Assembly (NCBI GenBank): GCA_946811185.2
Contig: OX328106.1
Location: 9,838,777 to 9,902,776, forward strand
Length of the DNA stretch: 64,000 nucleotides
Source of the DNA: Hippopus hippopus
Lineage: Eukaryota; Mollusca; Bivalvia; Cardiida; Cardiidae
Direction of reading: 5' to 3'
Part shown: positions 24,957-37,898 of the stretch, in pieces
How the letters are laid out: every line of letters starts with the position of its first letter
Position numbering within the stretch: position 1 is the first letter of the stretch
Notes under the pieces: generated by a model
Told to the model about the DNA's origin: nothing
The model's input: the letters and a program-made list of their open reading frames with translations, nothing else
The model's database searches: none
Made by a program: the position numbers and the translations under genes

Positions 24957-25222
24957 TCTGCATTGTTCTCCTGCCTTCTGCAAAGCTTAACAAATTGGTT
25001 GTTTTTAATTTCTCTACCACCAAAATGTTCACATGCCTTTTTTTTAACTTTTCCAATCATTCCTCTGTCTCAACAAGCTGCTCCTGTTTTTTCCTTGCCT
25101 ACTCTCGCATTCTTTAACTTTCCCAATGCCTTATCCATATGTTCCTCTATTTTCTCTTGCATTCCCGAAACATCATCAACTTTCCCGTGTGTACCTAAGC
25201 AATAGTATATATATTTCAGAAG

Positions 25223-26092
25223 ATGGCCTCTGAAAACGACAGTGATGAGGAAGAGTTCTTGTTGACTGACACAGCTTTAGAAAATGCTGAAAATTTTAAA
25301 GCTGCCTGGAATGGAGACGTAGGTTTCCTTAAGCGAGACAAGTATATAGTAGTGAGAGGATCAACAATTGGTAAAGACGAGGATTGCGGTATTAATTTAA
25401 TGCCTGATATTGACGGAATTAGTATTTTGTGGAAGGACATTGGAAAGGGATTGGAAATAAGTTACACGCATCTAAACTTGTCACCTAGATATAGTTATGA
25501 ATTAAAGCCCATTTATTCAGTTGTTAAGAAACATTTGAAACTGACAGATTATGACGATATTGGTATAGCTAATTTGAAATACAGTGTTGGGTATCAAGTG
25601 ATGTATAGTGAAGGTTGGGACACATGGCTCATGTTTCTGCCAAAGCAAAAGCGGAATAGTCCAGACTACACGAGGTTGCTTTGCAACATGACAGAACGCA
25701 ATATTGAAATTATTCGAGTAGAATTCCAGAATGGACTGAAAGAATTATAGAAGACAGGAATTGCAACAGACACCTTGGCCAAGAATAATCTTGACAATCT
25801 GTTATGAATGTTCGTGTTACCAGGAGACCGGGGTGTCGTACTGAATGTTCTTCAAAGAAGTATCGAACATGCAGACTTATACAATCCCACCTTTGAAGCG
25901 AAGATGTTTACGTTTAGACTTGGGGAAAAGTGCAGATCTGTTTTGTCATCCAGAGATTTATCGAATATTTGTCTTTATCCACAGAATGTGCGTTTCCTAC
26001 AGATGTATTCCGACATGCCACATCGTCGTCCTCGTACGGTGGTCCATCCGGTATTCAGGATCCGTGATTGTTGTAGACGGTATTTATCGTGA
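25223..26092 (+). CDS. cassette ORF a, unit 4
   Basis: Same reading and same two stops as unit 1. Confidence 0.5.
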
Positions 26093-26765
26093 AATGAATA
26101 GACAAATTAAAAGCAGACGCTACACAATACATAAGCGAAGTACGGAACAATTTTAATCAGATGAGAGCAGGGGTGTGCCGTTTGGAGTTCGTAGTTTGCT
26201 TACCCGATTGTCTTTGTTGTGTTGAAGGCAAAGAACTAATAAACCAAAGCAATGTTTATGCATTGTTACAAGAGCACGCAATGCTAGCACCTTTTGATAA
26301 CTCGGGAAACGTTGTTGGTTGTATCAGAGAAGTTGGTCTCTACCTTTGCGATAGACTTATGGATATATATAGAACAGCCCATTTTGCAATCAGTCAAGGA
26401 CTTATTCGGTGAATTTAGGAATTGGACTTTCGTCCCCCTCTCGCTCATTAACAGATCAAAATGGTTTTCTTTGTTTGGAGGATAGTTCATCGTGCTGTCT
26501 TAATGAAACTTCATCTCCTCCATTGAGTATCTACACACAGAATGTGACAGTGCAAGGACAAATTAAGAGATTGTTTGGGCCATACAACTACATCAATTCT
26601 AGTCAGGTCGTGTCCGGAGGGCGCAATAATCATGTGTCTTCTAGAGGATTTGTATTCGACCGGAAATGTGTTTTTGCGTTTTCCCGACTTTTTGTTGTCG
26701 ATGAAGAAAGCTTCTGGAAATCAAAATTAAAGAATTGTTGGAGGAATAAATTCGAAGGACCTTGA
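25869..26765 (+). CDS. cassette ORFs b-c-d, unit 4
   Basis: ORFs b, c (26161-26412) and d (26409-26765). The variant at 26535 is A (Thr). Confidence 0.35.
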
Positions 26766-27714
26766 TGGAAAGATTGTTGGTTGCAAGAAATACAAGTGGC
26801 CAATAGTATTTGGATGTATAAAGAGCATGTTAAAAGGAGACACGAAAAGGCTAGTGACCATGTGCATCGAAGGAATACGTTCTTCTGATCTTGGATTTTT
26901 CCCTGCAGTTCGATTCTTTGATCAAAATAGGAATTGGAGTTATACCTATGGAGTGTGGGTTTTGATGGACGGAGAATCTGGTCAAGGGACATTCGAGAAC
27001 GAGGCGAACAGCCTTCATGGATTGCTATTGCTGGAGTTAGAACGATAGAAGATATGTCACACGAGCCACTATCAAAATATGGTGTTTCCATGGCTTAAAG
27101 ATGTACTTGAGAAGATAGCAGAGAAGAAACTGGGCCAGAATGAGAAGGTGTTAGTACTAACCTTTGTCAGTAGTGTAGCTTTGATTATGAATGGGAAATA
27201 TGTAGACTACAATAACATCAGTAGGTTGGAACCAAAGCTACCCATTACACAGTTCACACTTCGATTGCTTGAGGTCCAGTGTAAGTTTAGACTTGGTAAT
27301 GTGAATACCATTCGACTGCTAAAGTTGCACCCATCAATTCCCCACAAACTGACACAGGTCGAGAAGAACAAAAGACAGAAGGTGGACCAAGAAACTGTTC
27401 AACAAAGGGAAAGTACCCGGGAAATGATCAGAGACGATAACGAACTGGTAGGACTAGAAACGATAGCCGAAGAAACAGAAAATGTGGGTAATTCAAAGAT
27501 AGGAAAGAGCAGACATGTACCCACTAATGCATGTATAATCAAATCAGCCTGGAGTGAAGGCGAAGTGGAAATATTGAAAGAAGTAATGGGTCAAAAGAAA
27601 GGAGGTCGAGTTGAGAGGTACAGGTTGTATCAGAATATGTGTCAGGAAAAGGGTATACCCGATACGTCGGAAAAGGCTTTTATTGTCAAGATGAACAGAT
27701 TTGAAAAACAATAG
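26731..27714 (+). CDS. cassette ORF e, unit 4
   Basis: TAG at 27046-27048; 211-codon ORF from 27079. Confidence 0.5.
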
Positions 27715-27779
27715 AAGTAATCGTACTGAATTAATGATTTAATAGAATTTGCGTTGAGGTACTGAAAAGAGTAGAAACA

Positions 27780-28485
27780 ATGAGCCTCTGACCTCAAAGA
27801 ATAGTGAGTCTCTGACCTCAAAGACACTCAGATTAAGAATTGTGATAGTGAGTCTCTGAACTCAAAGACACTCAGATAGAGTAGTGATAGGGAACCTCTG
27901 AGCTTAAAGACACTTAGATTAACAAAAGTGATAGTGAGCCTCTGACCTCATAGACACTCAGATTAAGAATAGTGAGCCTCTGACCTCAAAAACACTCAGA
28001 ATAAGAATAGTGAGCCTCTGACCTCAAAGACACTCAAATTAAGAATAATGAGCCTCTGACCTCAAAGAAACACAGATAAAGAATAGTGATAGTGAACCTC
28101 TAAGCTGAAAGACACTCAGATTAACAAAAGTGATAGTGAGCCTCTGACCTCATAGACACTCAGAATAAGAATAGTGAGCCTCTGACCTCAAAGACACTCA
28201 AATTAAGAATAATGAGCCTCTGACCTCAAAGAAACACAGATAAAGAATAGTGATAGTGAACCTCTAAGCTGAAAGACACTCAGATTAACAAAAGTGATAG
28301 TGAGCCTCTGACCTCATAGACACTCAGATTAGGAATAGTGAGCCTCTGACCTCAAAAACACTCAGAATAAGAATAGTGAGCCTCTGACCTCAAAGACACT
28401 CAAATTAAGAATAGTGAAGCTCTGACCTCAAAGACACTCAATTAGGAATTGTGATAGTGAACCACTGAACTCAAAGACACTCATA
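27780..28485 (+). repeat. 38-44 bp minisatellite, unit 4
   Basis: Full-length copy. Confidence 0.9.
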
Positions 28486-29816
28486 CTACATCGAGTTCGA
28501 GGCAATTAATTGAAAGGCCTATTACAACATAAAAGCCAAACCTAGCGACAATGAGTCGGGTGGCGCCCGATGAAACCCCTGCCCATGAGCAGCTAATATG
28601 TTTAAAAACTGGGGGACTAGGTGCCAGGCGTAAATCATTACGAGAGTTCAAAATTAAATTTTGAAAGCACTATTTTATTTTCTGCAATAAAATATAGACC
28701 CTTAAACAGACGATGTTTGCCGAAAGCATTCTATATATACATTAAAAACACCGTTCTTAGTTATGGATTGTTCGCTTGTAGCTCGTCTCAATCTGCACCG
28801 ATTGATCTGATCCTTATGTTAGTTTATAGAAGACATCCTGGGCTTCATTGCAGGCACCTCAATTTTTTTTTTTCTGCTATAAATTGTGACGTCGTAATAG
28901 AAGATGTTCCTCTGAGGAATCAAGAGTTTTTTAAAGAAAAACTTAGAAATTTAAGGACTACCGGACTGTAGAACAGCTCATGCTGCGCTGGTCGAGCCGA
29001 TCTTGGGTCATATTAAAGAGCTCCTTCGGGTCTACATGTTGGTTTCATCTGTTGAATTCTTACGATACATGCAGACGTGAATACGGACGATGTTTGTGTA
29101 AAGAAATCAGGGAAATAACAAAATCTTCTGGAAATCGCCATAGATGAATTGCAGCTCATCTTACTTGCGGTTGCAATTATTTTAAGAATTAGCCAATGTT
29201 ATCCAAACTTATAGCCCACAGTGTGCCCTTTATTTTGAGACTAAAATTGGCTCAATCAGTGAAGTCTGAGATGAGCTACAGGCTGTTAATCCGTAAAAGT
29301 TCTATAATTTTTCTTTGAAATACAGGAATTCGTCTAGAAACATCGTCTTTTATGGCGTCTGTATTTATTGTAGAAACATAAAGACAGTGTGTAACTTGTA
29401 GCCATGAATGTCCCCTTTTAAATAAGACCATGATCGACTAAGTGGGTGCAGATTGTGATGAGCTACAATAGAGCAATCAATAACAAATAAAAGCTTTTTT
29501 ACCGCGTAAGAAGAAATCTGGAAAATTATTGATTTTCTTTGTAATATCTCCGGTCCTCCTTGACAGAAATATACCGTGTTTGGTATCGTTGGAAAGCATT
29601 TTTAATCCTCTATAACCCGCAACATAAATGAATTGTAAGAGCTGCTTTATAACGAAAATCTCGACGTCATTACAGACTGTGAAGTATACATTACCAAAGA
29701 AATTGTGCTACTGATGGTTTTTATTCTCTTTCTTCATGCATTGTCTGTCCGTAAATCACTTTGATTGCTCACCTCAAATAGAGGACTCGCTGACCTCATG
29801 TACTGGCCATGGCTAA

Positions 29817-30241
29817 TTAGGGTTAGGGTTGGGTAAAGGCTTATGTTTAAGGATAGGGTTAGGTTTTAGGCTTAGGTTTACAATCATAGTGCGACAGGGT
29901 CACTGAGATCAGTTGGGAGAATCCGACTTTTGAACACTATCTACAATCTATTAAGTTCACGGAGCGGACAGGGTCCCAAAAAGTCTCGGTGTTCCTAGAC
30001 TCAATGATGAGTTTCCCTCAGATTGGTTTCAAAGATTATGGTGGGGGGAATTTTTATCTCAGGTTACTGTTAAGATATTCTCTTTCTTCATGCATTGTTT
30101 ATCTGTATATCACTTTGATTCCTCTCCCCAAATAGAGGACTCGCTGACCTTATGTACTAACCATGGTTAATTAAGGTTAGCTTAGGGCTTATGGTTAGGG
30201 TTAGGTTTCGGGTTTAGGGTTAGGGTTAGGGTTTAGGCTTA
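29817..30241 (+). repeat. telomere-like tracts, unit 4
   Basis: Two TTAGGG-type tracts. They lie inside the first copy of the 16 kb duplication. Confidence 0.8.
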
Positions 30242-30729
30242 AAACGATGTATGAGACACTTGAGATGAGACAAAATGAATATGATTGGCTGCCGAAGTCA
30301 CGTGTCAGAAAAACTTTACCTCTACCCTGTCCCTGTCCTTTGCCCTTACCCTAATCTTCAAGATGCGTTGGTGACATGTGCAAAATATTAGTGGGCAAAC
30401 CCACGTGGCCATTTAGTCGCCATTTTGTAAAACTGTGGAATATTTCAAGAAAATAATACGATAATGGAATGCTTTGACTGATAATCGTGTTTTTTTTTTT
30501 TTTTTTCATGTTTGAGACATAGTTACTGTTCAGTTGTTCATTTTGGAAATAGGACTTGAAGGTGAGAAGTATTTTTCTTCTTTTATTTAAACTTTTCCTC
30601 TTCTGTTTGTGCAATGACTACATATTTACAGCACCGACCTAAGCATCCGGCATAGTTGATGTTGTAATAGCCTAGGTAATTATCAATCTTTAAATGTTTC
30701 CACACCATTGATTTAGTCATTGTCACTAC

Positions 30730-31460
30730 CACTTCCCCTGCTCCGTGCTCTTTCCCTGACAATTCCCCTGTCCCTTCCCTCCCCCATCCCATTCCATGCC
30801 CCTTCTCCTGTCTCTACCTTTGCTCCTCCCCTTCCCCTTCCCCTGTCCCATTCCTTCCCCTTCACTCGCCTTCCCCAAGTGTTCCCCTGCCTTCCACCGC
30901 CTTCCATAAGTGTTTCCACTGCCTTCCCCCGCCTTCCCCAAGTCACTTTATTTTATTTTATTTCATTTTTTTTTTTTTTTTTTTGCCTTTCCCTGCCTTC
31001 CCCAAGTGTTCCCCTGCCTTTCCCTTTCTTCCCCAAGCAAATGTTTGCCTTCCCCCGCCTACCCCGAGTGTTACCCTGCCTTCCCCGCCTTCTCCAAGTC
31101 ATTTGTTGCCTTCCTCCGCCTTCCCCAAGTGTTCCTCTGCCTTGTTCCGCTTTCCCCAAGTCATTTCTTGACTTCCCCGCCCTCCCAAAGTCAACTATTG
31201 CCTCCCCCTTCTTCCCCAAGTGTTCCCCTGCCTTCCCCTATTCCACTTTTGCCTTCCCCAAGTGGAAAAATTCCCCCGTCCTTTCCCCTGTCCCTGACCT
31301 GTCGCTGTCTTTTTCCCTTCCCCTGTAACTGTGTCTTCCTTTGCCCCTGACCCTGTCTCTTCCTCTTCCCCTTCCCCTGACCTTGTCTCTTCCCTTACCT
31401 CTGACCCTGTCCCTTCCCTTGCACCTTGACCCTGTCCCTTTCCCTGGCCCTGCCAATTGT
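30730..31460 (+). repeat. pyrimidine-rich minisatellite, unit 4
   Basis: Full-length copy with a private extra T near 30914. Confidence 0.9.
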
Positions 31461-31726
31461 TCTGCATTGTTCTCCTGCCTTCTGCAAAGCTTAACAAATT
31501 GGTTGTTTTTAATTTCTCTACCACCAAAATGTTCACATGCCTTTTTTTTAACTTTTCCAATCATTCCTCTGTCTCAACAAGCTGCTCTTGTTTTTTCCTT
31601 GCCTACTCTCGCATTCTTTAACTTTCCCAATGCCTTATCCATATGTTCCTCTATTTTCTCTTGCATTCCCGAAACATCATCAACTTTCCCGTGTGTACCT
31701 AAGCAATAGTATATATATTTCAGAAG

Positions 31727-32596
31727 ATGGCCTCTGAAAACGACAGTGATGAGGAAGAGTTCTTGTTGACTGACACAGCTTTAGAAAATGCTGAAAATTT
31801 TAAAGCTGCCTGGAATGGAGACGTAGGTTTCCTTAAGCGAGACAAGTATATAGTAGTGAGAGGATCAACAATTGGTAAAGACGAGGATTGCGGTATTAAT
31901 TTAATGCCTGATATTGACGGAATTAGTATTTTGTGGAAGGACATTGGAAAGGGATTGGAAATAAGTTACACGCATCTAAACTTGTCACCTAGATATAGTT
32001 ATGAATTAAAGCCCATTTATTCAGTTGTTAAGAAACATTTGAAACTGACAGATTATGACGATATTGGTATAGCTAATTTGAAATACAGTGTTGGGTATCA
32101 AGTGATGTATAGTGAAGGTTGGGACACATGGCTCATGTTTCTGCCAAAGCAAAAGCGGAATAGTCCAGACTACACGAGGTTGCTTTGCAACATGACAGAA
32201 CGCAATATTGAAATTATTCGAGTAGAATTCCAGAATGGACTGAAAGAATTATAGAAGACAGGAATTGCAACAGACACCTTGGCCAAGAATAATCTTGACA
32301 ATCTGTTATGAATGTTCGTGTTACCAGGAGACCGGGGTGTCGTACTGAATGTTCTTCAAAGAAGTATCGAACATGCAGACTTATACAATCCCACCTTTGA
32401 AGCGAAGATGTTTACGTTTAGACTTGGGGAAAAGTGCAGATCTGTTTTGTCATCCAGAGATTTATCGAATATTTGTCTTTATCCACAGAATGTGCGTTTC
32501 CTACAGATGTATTCCGACATGCCACATCGTCGTCCTCGTACGGTGGTCCATCCGGTATTCAGGATCCGTGATTGTTGTAGACGGTATTTATCGTGA
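31727..32596 (+). CDS. cassette ORF a, unit 5
   Basis: Same reading and same two stops as unit 1. Confidence 0.5.
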
Positions 32597-33269
32597 AATG
32601 AATAGACAAATTAAAAGCAGACGCTACACAATACATAAGCGAAGTACGGAACAATTTTAATCAGATGAGAGCAGGGGTGTGCCGTTTGGAGTTCGTAGTT
32701 TGCTTACCCGATTGTCTTTGTTGTGTTGAAGGCAAAGAACTAATAAACCAAAGCAATGTTTATGCATTGTTACAAGAGCACGCAATGCTAGCACCTTTTG
32801 ATAACTCGGGAAACGTTGTTGGTTGTATCAGAGAAGTTGGTCTCTACCTTTGCGATAGACTTATGGATATATATAGAACAGCCCATTTTGCAATCAGTCA
32901 AGGACTTATTCGGTGAATTTAGGAATTGGACTTTCGTCCCCCTCTCGCTCATTAACAGATCAAAATGGTTTTCTTTGTTTGGAGGATAGTTCATCGTGCT
33001 GTCTTAATGAAACTTCATCTCCTCCATTGAGTATCTACTCACAGAATGTGACAGTGCAAGGACAAATTAAGAGATTGTTTGGGCCATACAACTACATCAA
33101 TTCTAGTCAGGTCGTGTCCGGAGGGCGCAATAATCATGTGTCTTCTAGAGGATTTGTATTCGACCGGAAATGTGTTTTTGCGTTTTCCCGACTTTTTGTT
33201 GTCGATGAAGAAAGCTTCTGGAAATCAAAATTAAAGAATTGTTGGAGGAATAAATTCGAAGGACCTTGA
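32373..33269 (+). CDS. cassette ORFs b-c-d, unit 5
   Basis: ORFs b, c (32665-32916) and d (32913-33269). The variant at 33039 is T (Ser). Confidence 0.35.
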
Positions 33270-34218
33270 TGGAAAGATTGTTGGTTGCAAGAAATACAAG
33301 TGGCCAATAGTATTTGGATGTATAAAGAGCATGTTAAAAGGAGACACGAAAAGGCTAGTGACCATGTGCATCGAAGGAATACGTTCTTCTGATCTTGGAT
33401 TTTTCCCTGCAGTTCGATTCTTTGATCAAAATAGGAATTGGAGTTATACCTATGGAGTGTGGGTTTTGATGGACGGAGAATCTGGTCAAGGGACATTCGA
33501 GAACGAGGCGAACAGCCTTCATGGATTGCTATTGCTGGAGTTAGAACGATAGAAGATATGTCACACGAGCCACTATCAAAATATGGTGTTTCCATGGCTT
33601 AAAGATGTACTTGAGAAGATAGCAGAGAAGAAACTGGGCCAGAATGAGAAGGTGTTAGTACTAACCTTTGTCAGTAGTGTAGCTTTGATTATGAATGGGA
33701 AATATGTAGACTACAATAACATCAGTAGGTTGGAACCAAAGCTACCCATTACACAGTTCACACTTCGATTGCTTGAGGTCCAGTGTAAGTTTAGACTTGG
33801 TAATGTGAATACCATTCGACTGCTAAAGTTGCACCCATCAATTCCCCACAAACTGACACAGGTCGAGAAGAACAAAAGACAGAAGGTGGACCAAGAAACT
33901 GTTCAACAAAGGGAAAGTACCCGGGAAATGATCAGAGACGATAACGAACTGGTAGGACTAGAAACGATAGCCGAAGAAACAGAAAATGTGGGTAATTCAA
34001 AGATAGGAAAGAGCAGACATGTACCCACTAATGCATGTATAATCAAATCAGCCTGGAGTGAAGGCGAAGTGGAAATATTGAAAGAAGTAATGGGTCAAAA
34101 GAAAGGAGGTCGAGTTGAGAGGTACAGGTTGTATCAGAATATGTGTCAGGAAAAGGGTATACCCGATACGTCGGAAAAGGCTTTTATTGTCAAGATGAAC
34201 AGATTTGAAAAACAATAG
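33235..34218 (+). CDS. cassette ORF e, unit 5
   Basis: TAG at 33550-33552; 211-codon ORF from 33583. Confidence 0.5.
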
Positions 34219-34283
34219 AAGTAATCGTACTGAATTAATGATTTAATAGAATTTGCGTTGAGGTACTGAAAAGAGTAGAAACA

Positions 34284-34581
34284 ATGAGCCTCTGACCTCA
34301 AAGAATAGTGAGTCTCTGACCTCAAAGACACTCAGATTAAGAATTGTGATAGTGAGTCTCTGAACTCAAAGACACTCAGATAGAGTAGTGATAGGGAACC
34401 TCTGAGCTTAAAGACACTTAGATTAACAAAAGTGATAGTGAGCCTCTGACCTCATAGACACTCAGATTAAGAATAGTGAGCCTCTGACCTCAAAAACACT
34501 CAGAATAAGAATAGTGAGCCTCTGACCTCAAAGACACTCGGAATTGTGATAGTGAACCACTGAACTCAAAGACACTCATAC
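34284..34581 (+). repeat. shortened 38-44 bp minisatellite, unit 5
   Basis: About 300 bp in place of about 700 bp. The central copies, including the 164 bp higher-order block, are missing. Confidence 0.88.
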
Positions 34582-34757
34582 TACATCGAGTTCGAGGCAA
34601 TTAATTGAAAGACCTATTACAACATAAAAGCCAAACCTAGCGACAATGAGTAGGGTGGCGCCCGATGAAACCCCTGCCCATGAGCAGCTAATACGTTTAA
34701 AAACTGGGGGACTAGGTGCCAGGCGTAAATCATTACGAGAGTTCAAAATTAAATTTT

Positions 34758-34837
34758 TAAACTTTCATATAAATAAATAGATAACAAGTGAAATGACTGT
34801 TAAAAAATGCAATTAATCTGGTTGACGTATGAATAAT
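34758..34837. other. array/flank junction I
   Basis: The unit sequence ends in AAATTTT at 34757. The following AT-rich 80 bases are unlike the unit and lead into the second pyrimidine-rich minisatellite. No target-site duplication or transposon end is visible. Confidence 0.7.
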
Positions 34838-36248
34838 GCCTTCCCCAGCTTACCCCAATTGTTCCTTTGCCTTCCCCTGTCATCTCCAAATGCTCCTTTG
34901 CCTTTCTCCGCCATTCCAAAAAGTTTCCATGCCTTCTTCGCCTTCCCCAAGTCATTTTTTGCCTTCCCCCGCCTTCCCAGTCTTTCCCTGCCTTCCTCTA
35001 GTAAACCTTTGCATTTCCCCGCCTTCCCTTAAGACAAATGTGCATTCCCCCGCCTTCCCCATGTCATTTTTTGCCTTCTCCCGCCTTCCCAAAGTATTCC
35101 CCTGCCTTCCCTTATTTAACTTTTGCTTTCCCCCGCCTTCCCCACGTCACTCTTTGTGTTCCCCCACATTCCCCAAGGTTTCCCATGCCTTCCTATAGTC
35201 AACTTATGCATTCCCCGCCTTCCCCTAGTACAATTGTGCTTTTCCCTGCCTTTCCAAAGTATTGCCCTGCCTTCCCCTAGTCAACTTTTGCTTCCCCCGC
35301 CTTCCCCACGTCACTCTGCGCCTTCCCTTGCGTTCCCCAAGGTTTCCCCTGCCTTCCCCTAGTAAACTTTTGCCTTCCTCCGCCATCCCCAAATGATCCA
35401 TTGCCTTCTCCTGCCTTCTCGAAGTCCACTTTTGACTTTCATCGCCTTCCCCAAGTCATTTTTTGCCCCCTTCGCCTTCCCAAAGGGTTCGCCTGCCTTC
35501 TGCACGTGTACTTTTGCCGTCCCCCGCCCTTCCCAAGTGATCCCGTGCCTTCCCCTACCTTCCCGAAGTTACTTTTTGCCTTCCCCGGCTTCCCCAGTGT
35601 TCTGCCTTTCCCCACCTCACCCAAGTGTTTTTTTTTTTTTTATCCTTCCCCTGCCTTACCCAATGTGTTCCCCTGTCTTCCGTCGCCTTCCCCAAGTACA
35701 ACTTTACCTTGCCCCACTTTCCCAACACATTTTTTGCCTTCTTCCCCAAACGTTATCCTGCCTTCCAAAAAAAAAAAAAATTTGCTTTCCCCGCCTTCCC
35801 CTGGAACAATTTTGCCTTCCCCCGTCTTCCCCAAGTCAATTTTTGCCTTCCCCTGCCTTCCCCTAGTACAATTTTCCTTCCCCCGCCTCCCCCAAGTGTT
35901 CCCCTAGTCCACTTTGCCTTCCCCGCATTGCCAAGTCACTTTTTGCATTCCCCCGCCTTGCCTAAGTGGTTCCCTGCCTTCTCCCACCTTCCTCAAGTAC
36001 AATTTTTCCTTACCCTGCCTTCCCGAAGTCATTTTTTGCGTTCCCCACCTTCCCCATTCAATTTTCCCTTCCCTGCCTTCCCCAAGTAACTTCTTTACTT
36101 CCCCCACTTTACCCAAGCGTTCCCATGCCTCCCCCACCTTCCCCAAGTACAATTTTGCCTTCCCTCGTCTTCCCCAAGTCGACTTTTGACTACCCCCACC
36201 TTCCTCAATCGTTCCCCTCCCTTCTCCAAGTCAACTTTTTCCTTTCTA
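34838..36248 (+). repeat. flank pyrimidine-rich minisatellite, copy I
   Basis: 1.4 kb of imperfect roughly 30 bp copies of GCCTTCCCCCGCCTTCCCC with CAAGTCATTTTT or TAGTACAATTTT linkers. It is the same family as the tract inside the 6.5 kb unit but longer and more varied. The long ORFs on both strands are low-complexity repeat readings and are not genes. Confidence 0.9.
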
Positions 36249-37898
36249 GTTTGCCGACGGGCGTAACACCAATTTCGATGACAGAGGATTAAGTGAGGAA
36301 TTATGAATGAAGTGTGATTGTTAGTTGATAGGGTCATAAATTACAAGCTTCCACACAAAGGATATCCCTTTAACTCTTTACCACACAATCCCTCGTTTTA
36401 ACGACCCTGAGGAATAATGCTTCTGGAAACATTGTGAGAAAAGGAGAAACTGCTGGTCACCAGCAATTTTCTTCTTTTTCCACAACATTAAATTTTTCTT
36501 ATCAAGAACAAATTCCATCATTTCAGCCACATACCAAACAATATCGCAAAACAGACCTTAGAAAGTAGTGAAAATATTTATTAAAGTTGAAAGGAAAAAC
36601 AGGGTTGGAAAAGCGGAATTGTGACAGAAAACAGTAAATAAAAAACCTTGAAAATTGGCATGGAAGATAATAACTATGATGGAAAAAAAAATGGGGACAA
36701 GAGCAAGTTTAAATATGTGCTTTCTGATTTTCACTGATGTGAAACAACATAGCATAATTTGGGCACTTATATTCATTCTTGCCCCATACAATTTGAAAAT
36801 TCTACACCCGAGTTCAAGGAAAAATATTGTCCTTGACTGTGTATTTTACGAATCGTGTGCCTGATAAAGGGTGATGGGTCTGAAATATCTGATACACCAG
36901 TACATAAGGGCGGAGGGTGAGTTGATTGATTCACTTATAAACGAACTTTGATTCTGTTCTTAATGGAAGTTAGGACATTATTAGTGGAAGGTAGCTAAGT
37001 AATTCTTTATTTCTACACAGTCTCGACTTCTTTTCTTGCATTTTGCCTCATCCCCTTATTTTATAATATTAGAATTGTTTCTTTTGTTTCGAAGGAAATA
37101 AATCAGGAGCCTTGATATTTCAAAGCGTAAATTTGGTTTTGCAATTGGGTGTCAGAATTCCTCTACAGGGTAATTGCTATTTTAGTCAATCTTTGGTATT
37201 ATATTGGCTTATATTATCGCCACTACTACAACTGCAGCCAAGCAAGCACAGCATTTCGTGTTCTAAAATAAGCGAAATTATTTCAGGCAATACAACGAAA
37301 AGAACTATACAGTAAGAGTACCTTTTAAACAAAGCAAATAAGAGTAATAGATCTATATATTTGGCGGAGAAATTGGGAAAGCCAAATTTGTTTATAGGGT
37401 AATGGAGGCCTAGCTTTACTCACTTGAAAGAAATCTGAAATGAAGTTTCAATATATCGGTGTAATTCAGTTATAGAAACGGTTAAATCAACTAGATTATG
37501 TAGAGACAGGAGTCGTATATATTTGCCATTTTTTTCCTCTTCTGTTTTTTTCTTTCCTCTGCATCATGAATTTGATCACAGCCAAGAAAAGACGGCTATT
37601 GTTAAAATTTTATCATAAGGAACTAATGCACATGTACGAAATTATCATTTTTAAGCGATTTACTGCTATATTTCTATCCAAACTTATTTGGGTACGATGT
37701 TTCAAGGGGACGATATCGTGTCTTCTGTGCCGAAAAAGTACAATAATAAAATAGTAATAAATAACAATAATAACAAAATAGTTTCTGTTATCTGTCCGCC
37801 ATGTTGAAATCCGTGGCAATACACTTCAAAACCCGCTCGCGAAATAGGCAAGCGCTAGTGGCGAGCAAAGGCTAGCTCGCAAGCGCTCACCTTATCGA
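36249..37898. other. AT-rich gene-free flank, copy I
   Basis: Only short ORFs under 70 codons with no recognisable family. I see no RNA gene. It contains simple A/T runs. It could hold a decayed noncoding transposon, but no terminal repeats are evident. Confidence 0.5.

Larger units (their letters stand above)
18717..25222 (+). repeat. macrosatellite unit 3 (complete)
   Basis: A full 6506 bp unit with private single-base differences: A at 23503 and C at 25084, where the other copies have G and T. It carries T at the 20029 variant site. Confidence 0.95.
25223..31726 (+). repeat. macrosatellite unit 4 (complete)
   Basis: A full 6504 bp unit. It has an extra T near 30914 in the pyrimidine-rich tract, absent from the other copies, and a shorter poly-T near 30490. 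The left end of the first 16 kb duplicate falls inside this unit, at about 29639. Confidence 0.95.
1..34757 (+). repeat. 6.5 kb macrosatellite array
   Basis: Head-to-tail tandem array with a period of 6504 to 6507 bp: the same ATG-starting ORF recurs at 5707, 12211, 18717, 25223 and 31727, always on the plus strand. Coding and noncoding parts match equally well. Length differences are mostly in poly-T runs near 2840, 4470, 10974 and 30490. Each unit carries a coding cassette, a minisatellite, telomere-like tracts and a pyrimidine-rich tract. The last unit is cut at 34757, where the sequence diverges from the unit after a short T run. A further part of the array reappears at 45722-50834 inside a 16 kb duplication. 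Near identity in noncoding DNA implies recent amplification or gene conversion; an assembly effect on copy number cannot be excluded. Confidence 0.95.
31727..34757 (+). repeat. macrosatellite unit 5 (3'-truncated edge copy)
   Basis: Contains the complete cassette and a shortened minisatellite, then stops matching the unit at 34758. The last 150 bases carry base changes not seen in the internal units (for example in the stretches near 34611 and 34651). These changes are shared with the other edge copy at 47804-50834. Confidence 0.93.

Noticed and set aside
36558..36864. 77- and 69-codon ORFs in the AT-rich flank
   Set aside because: Overlapping on opposite strands, no family, and no coding composition beyond chance.
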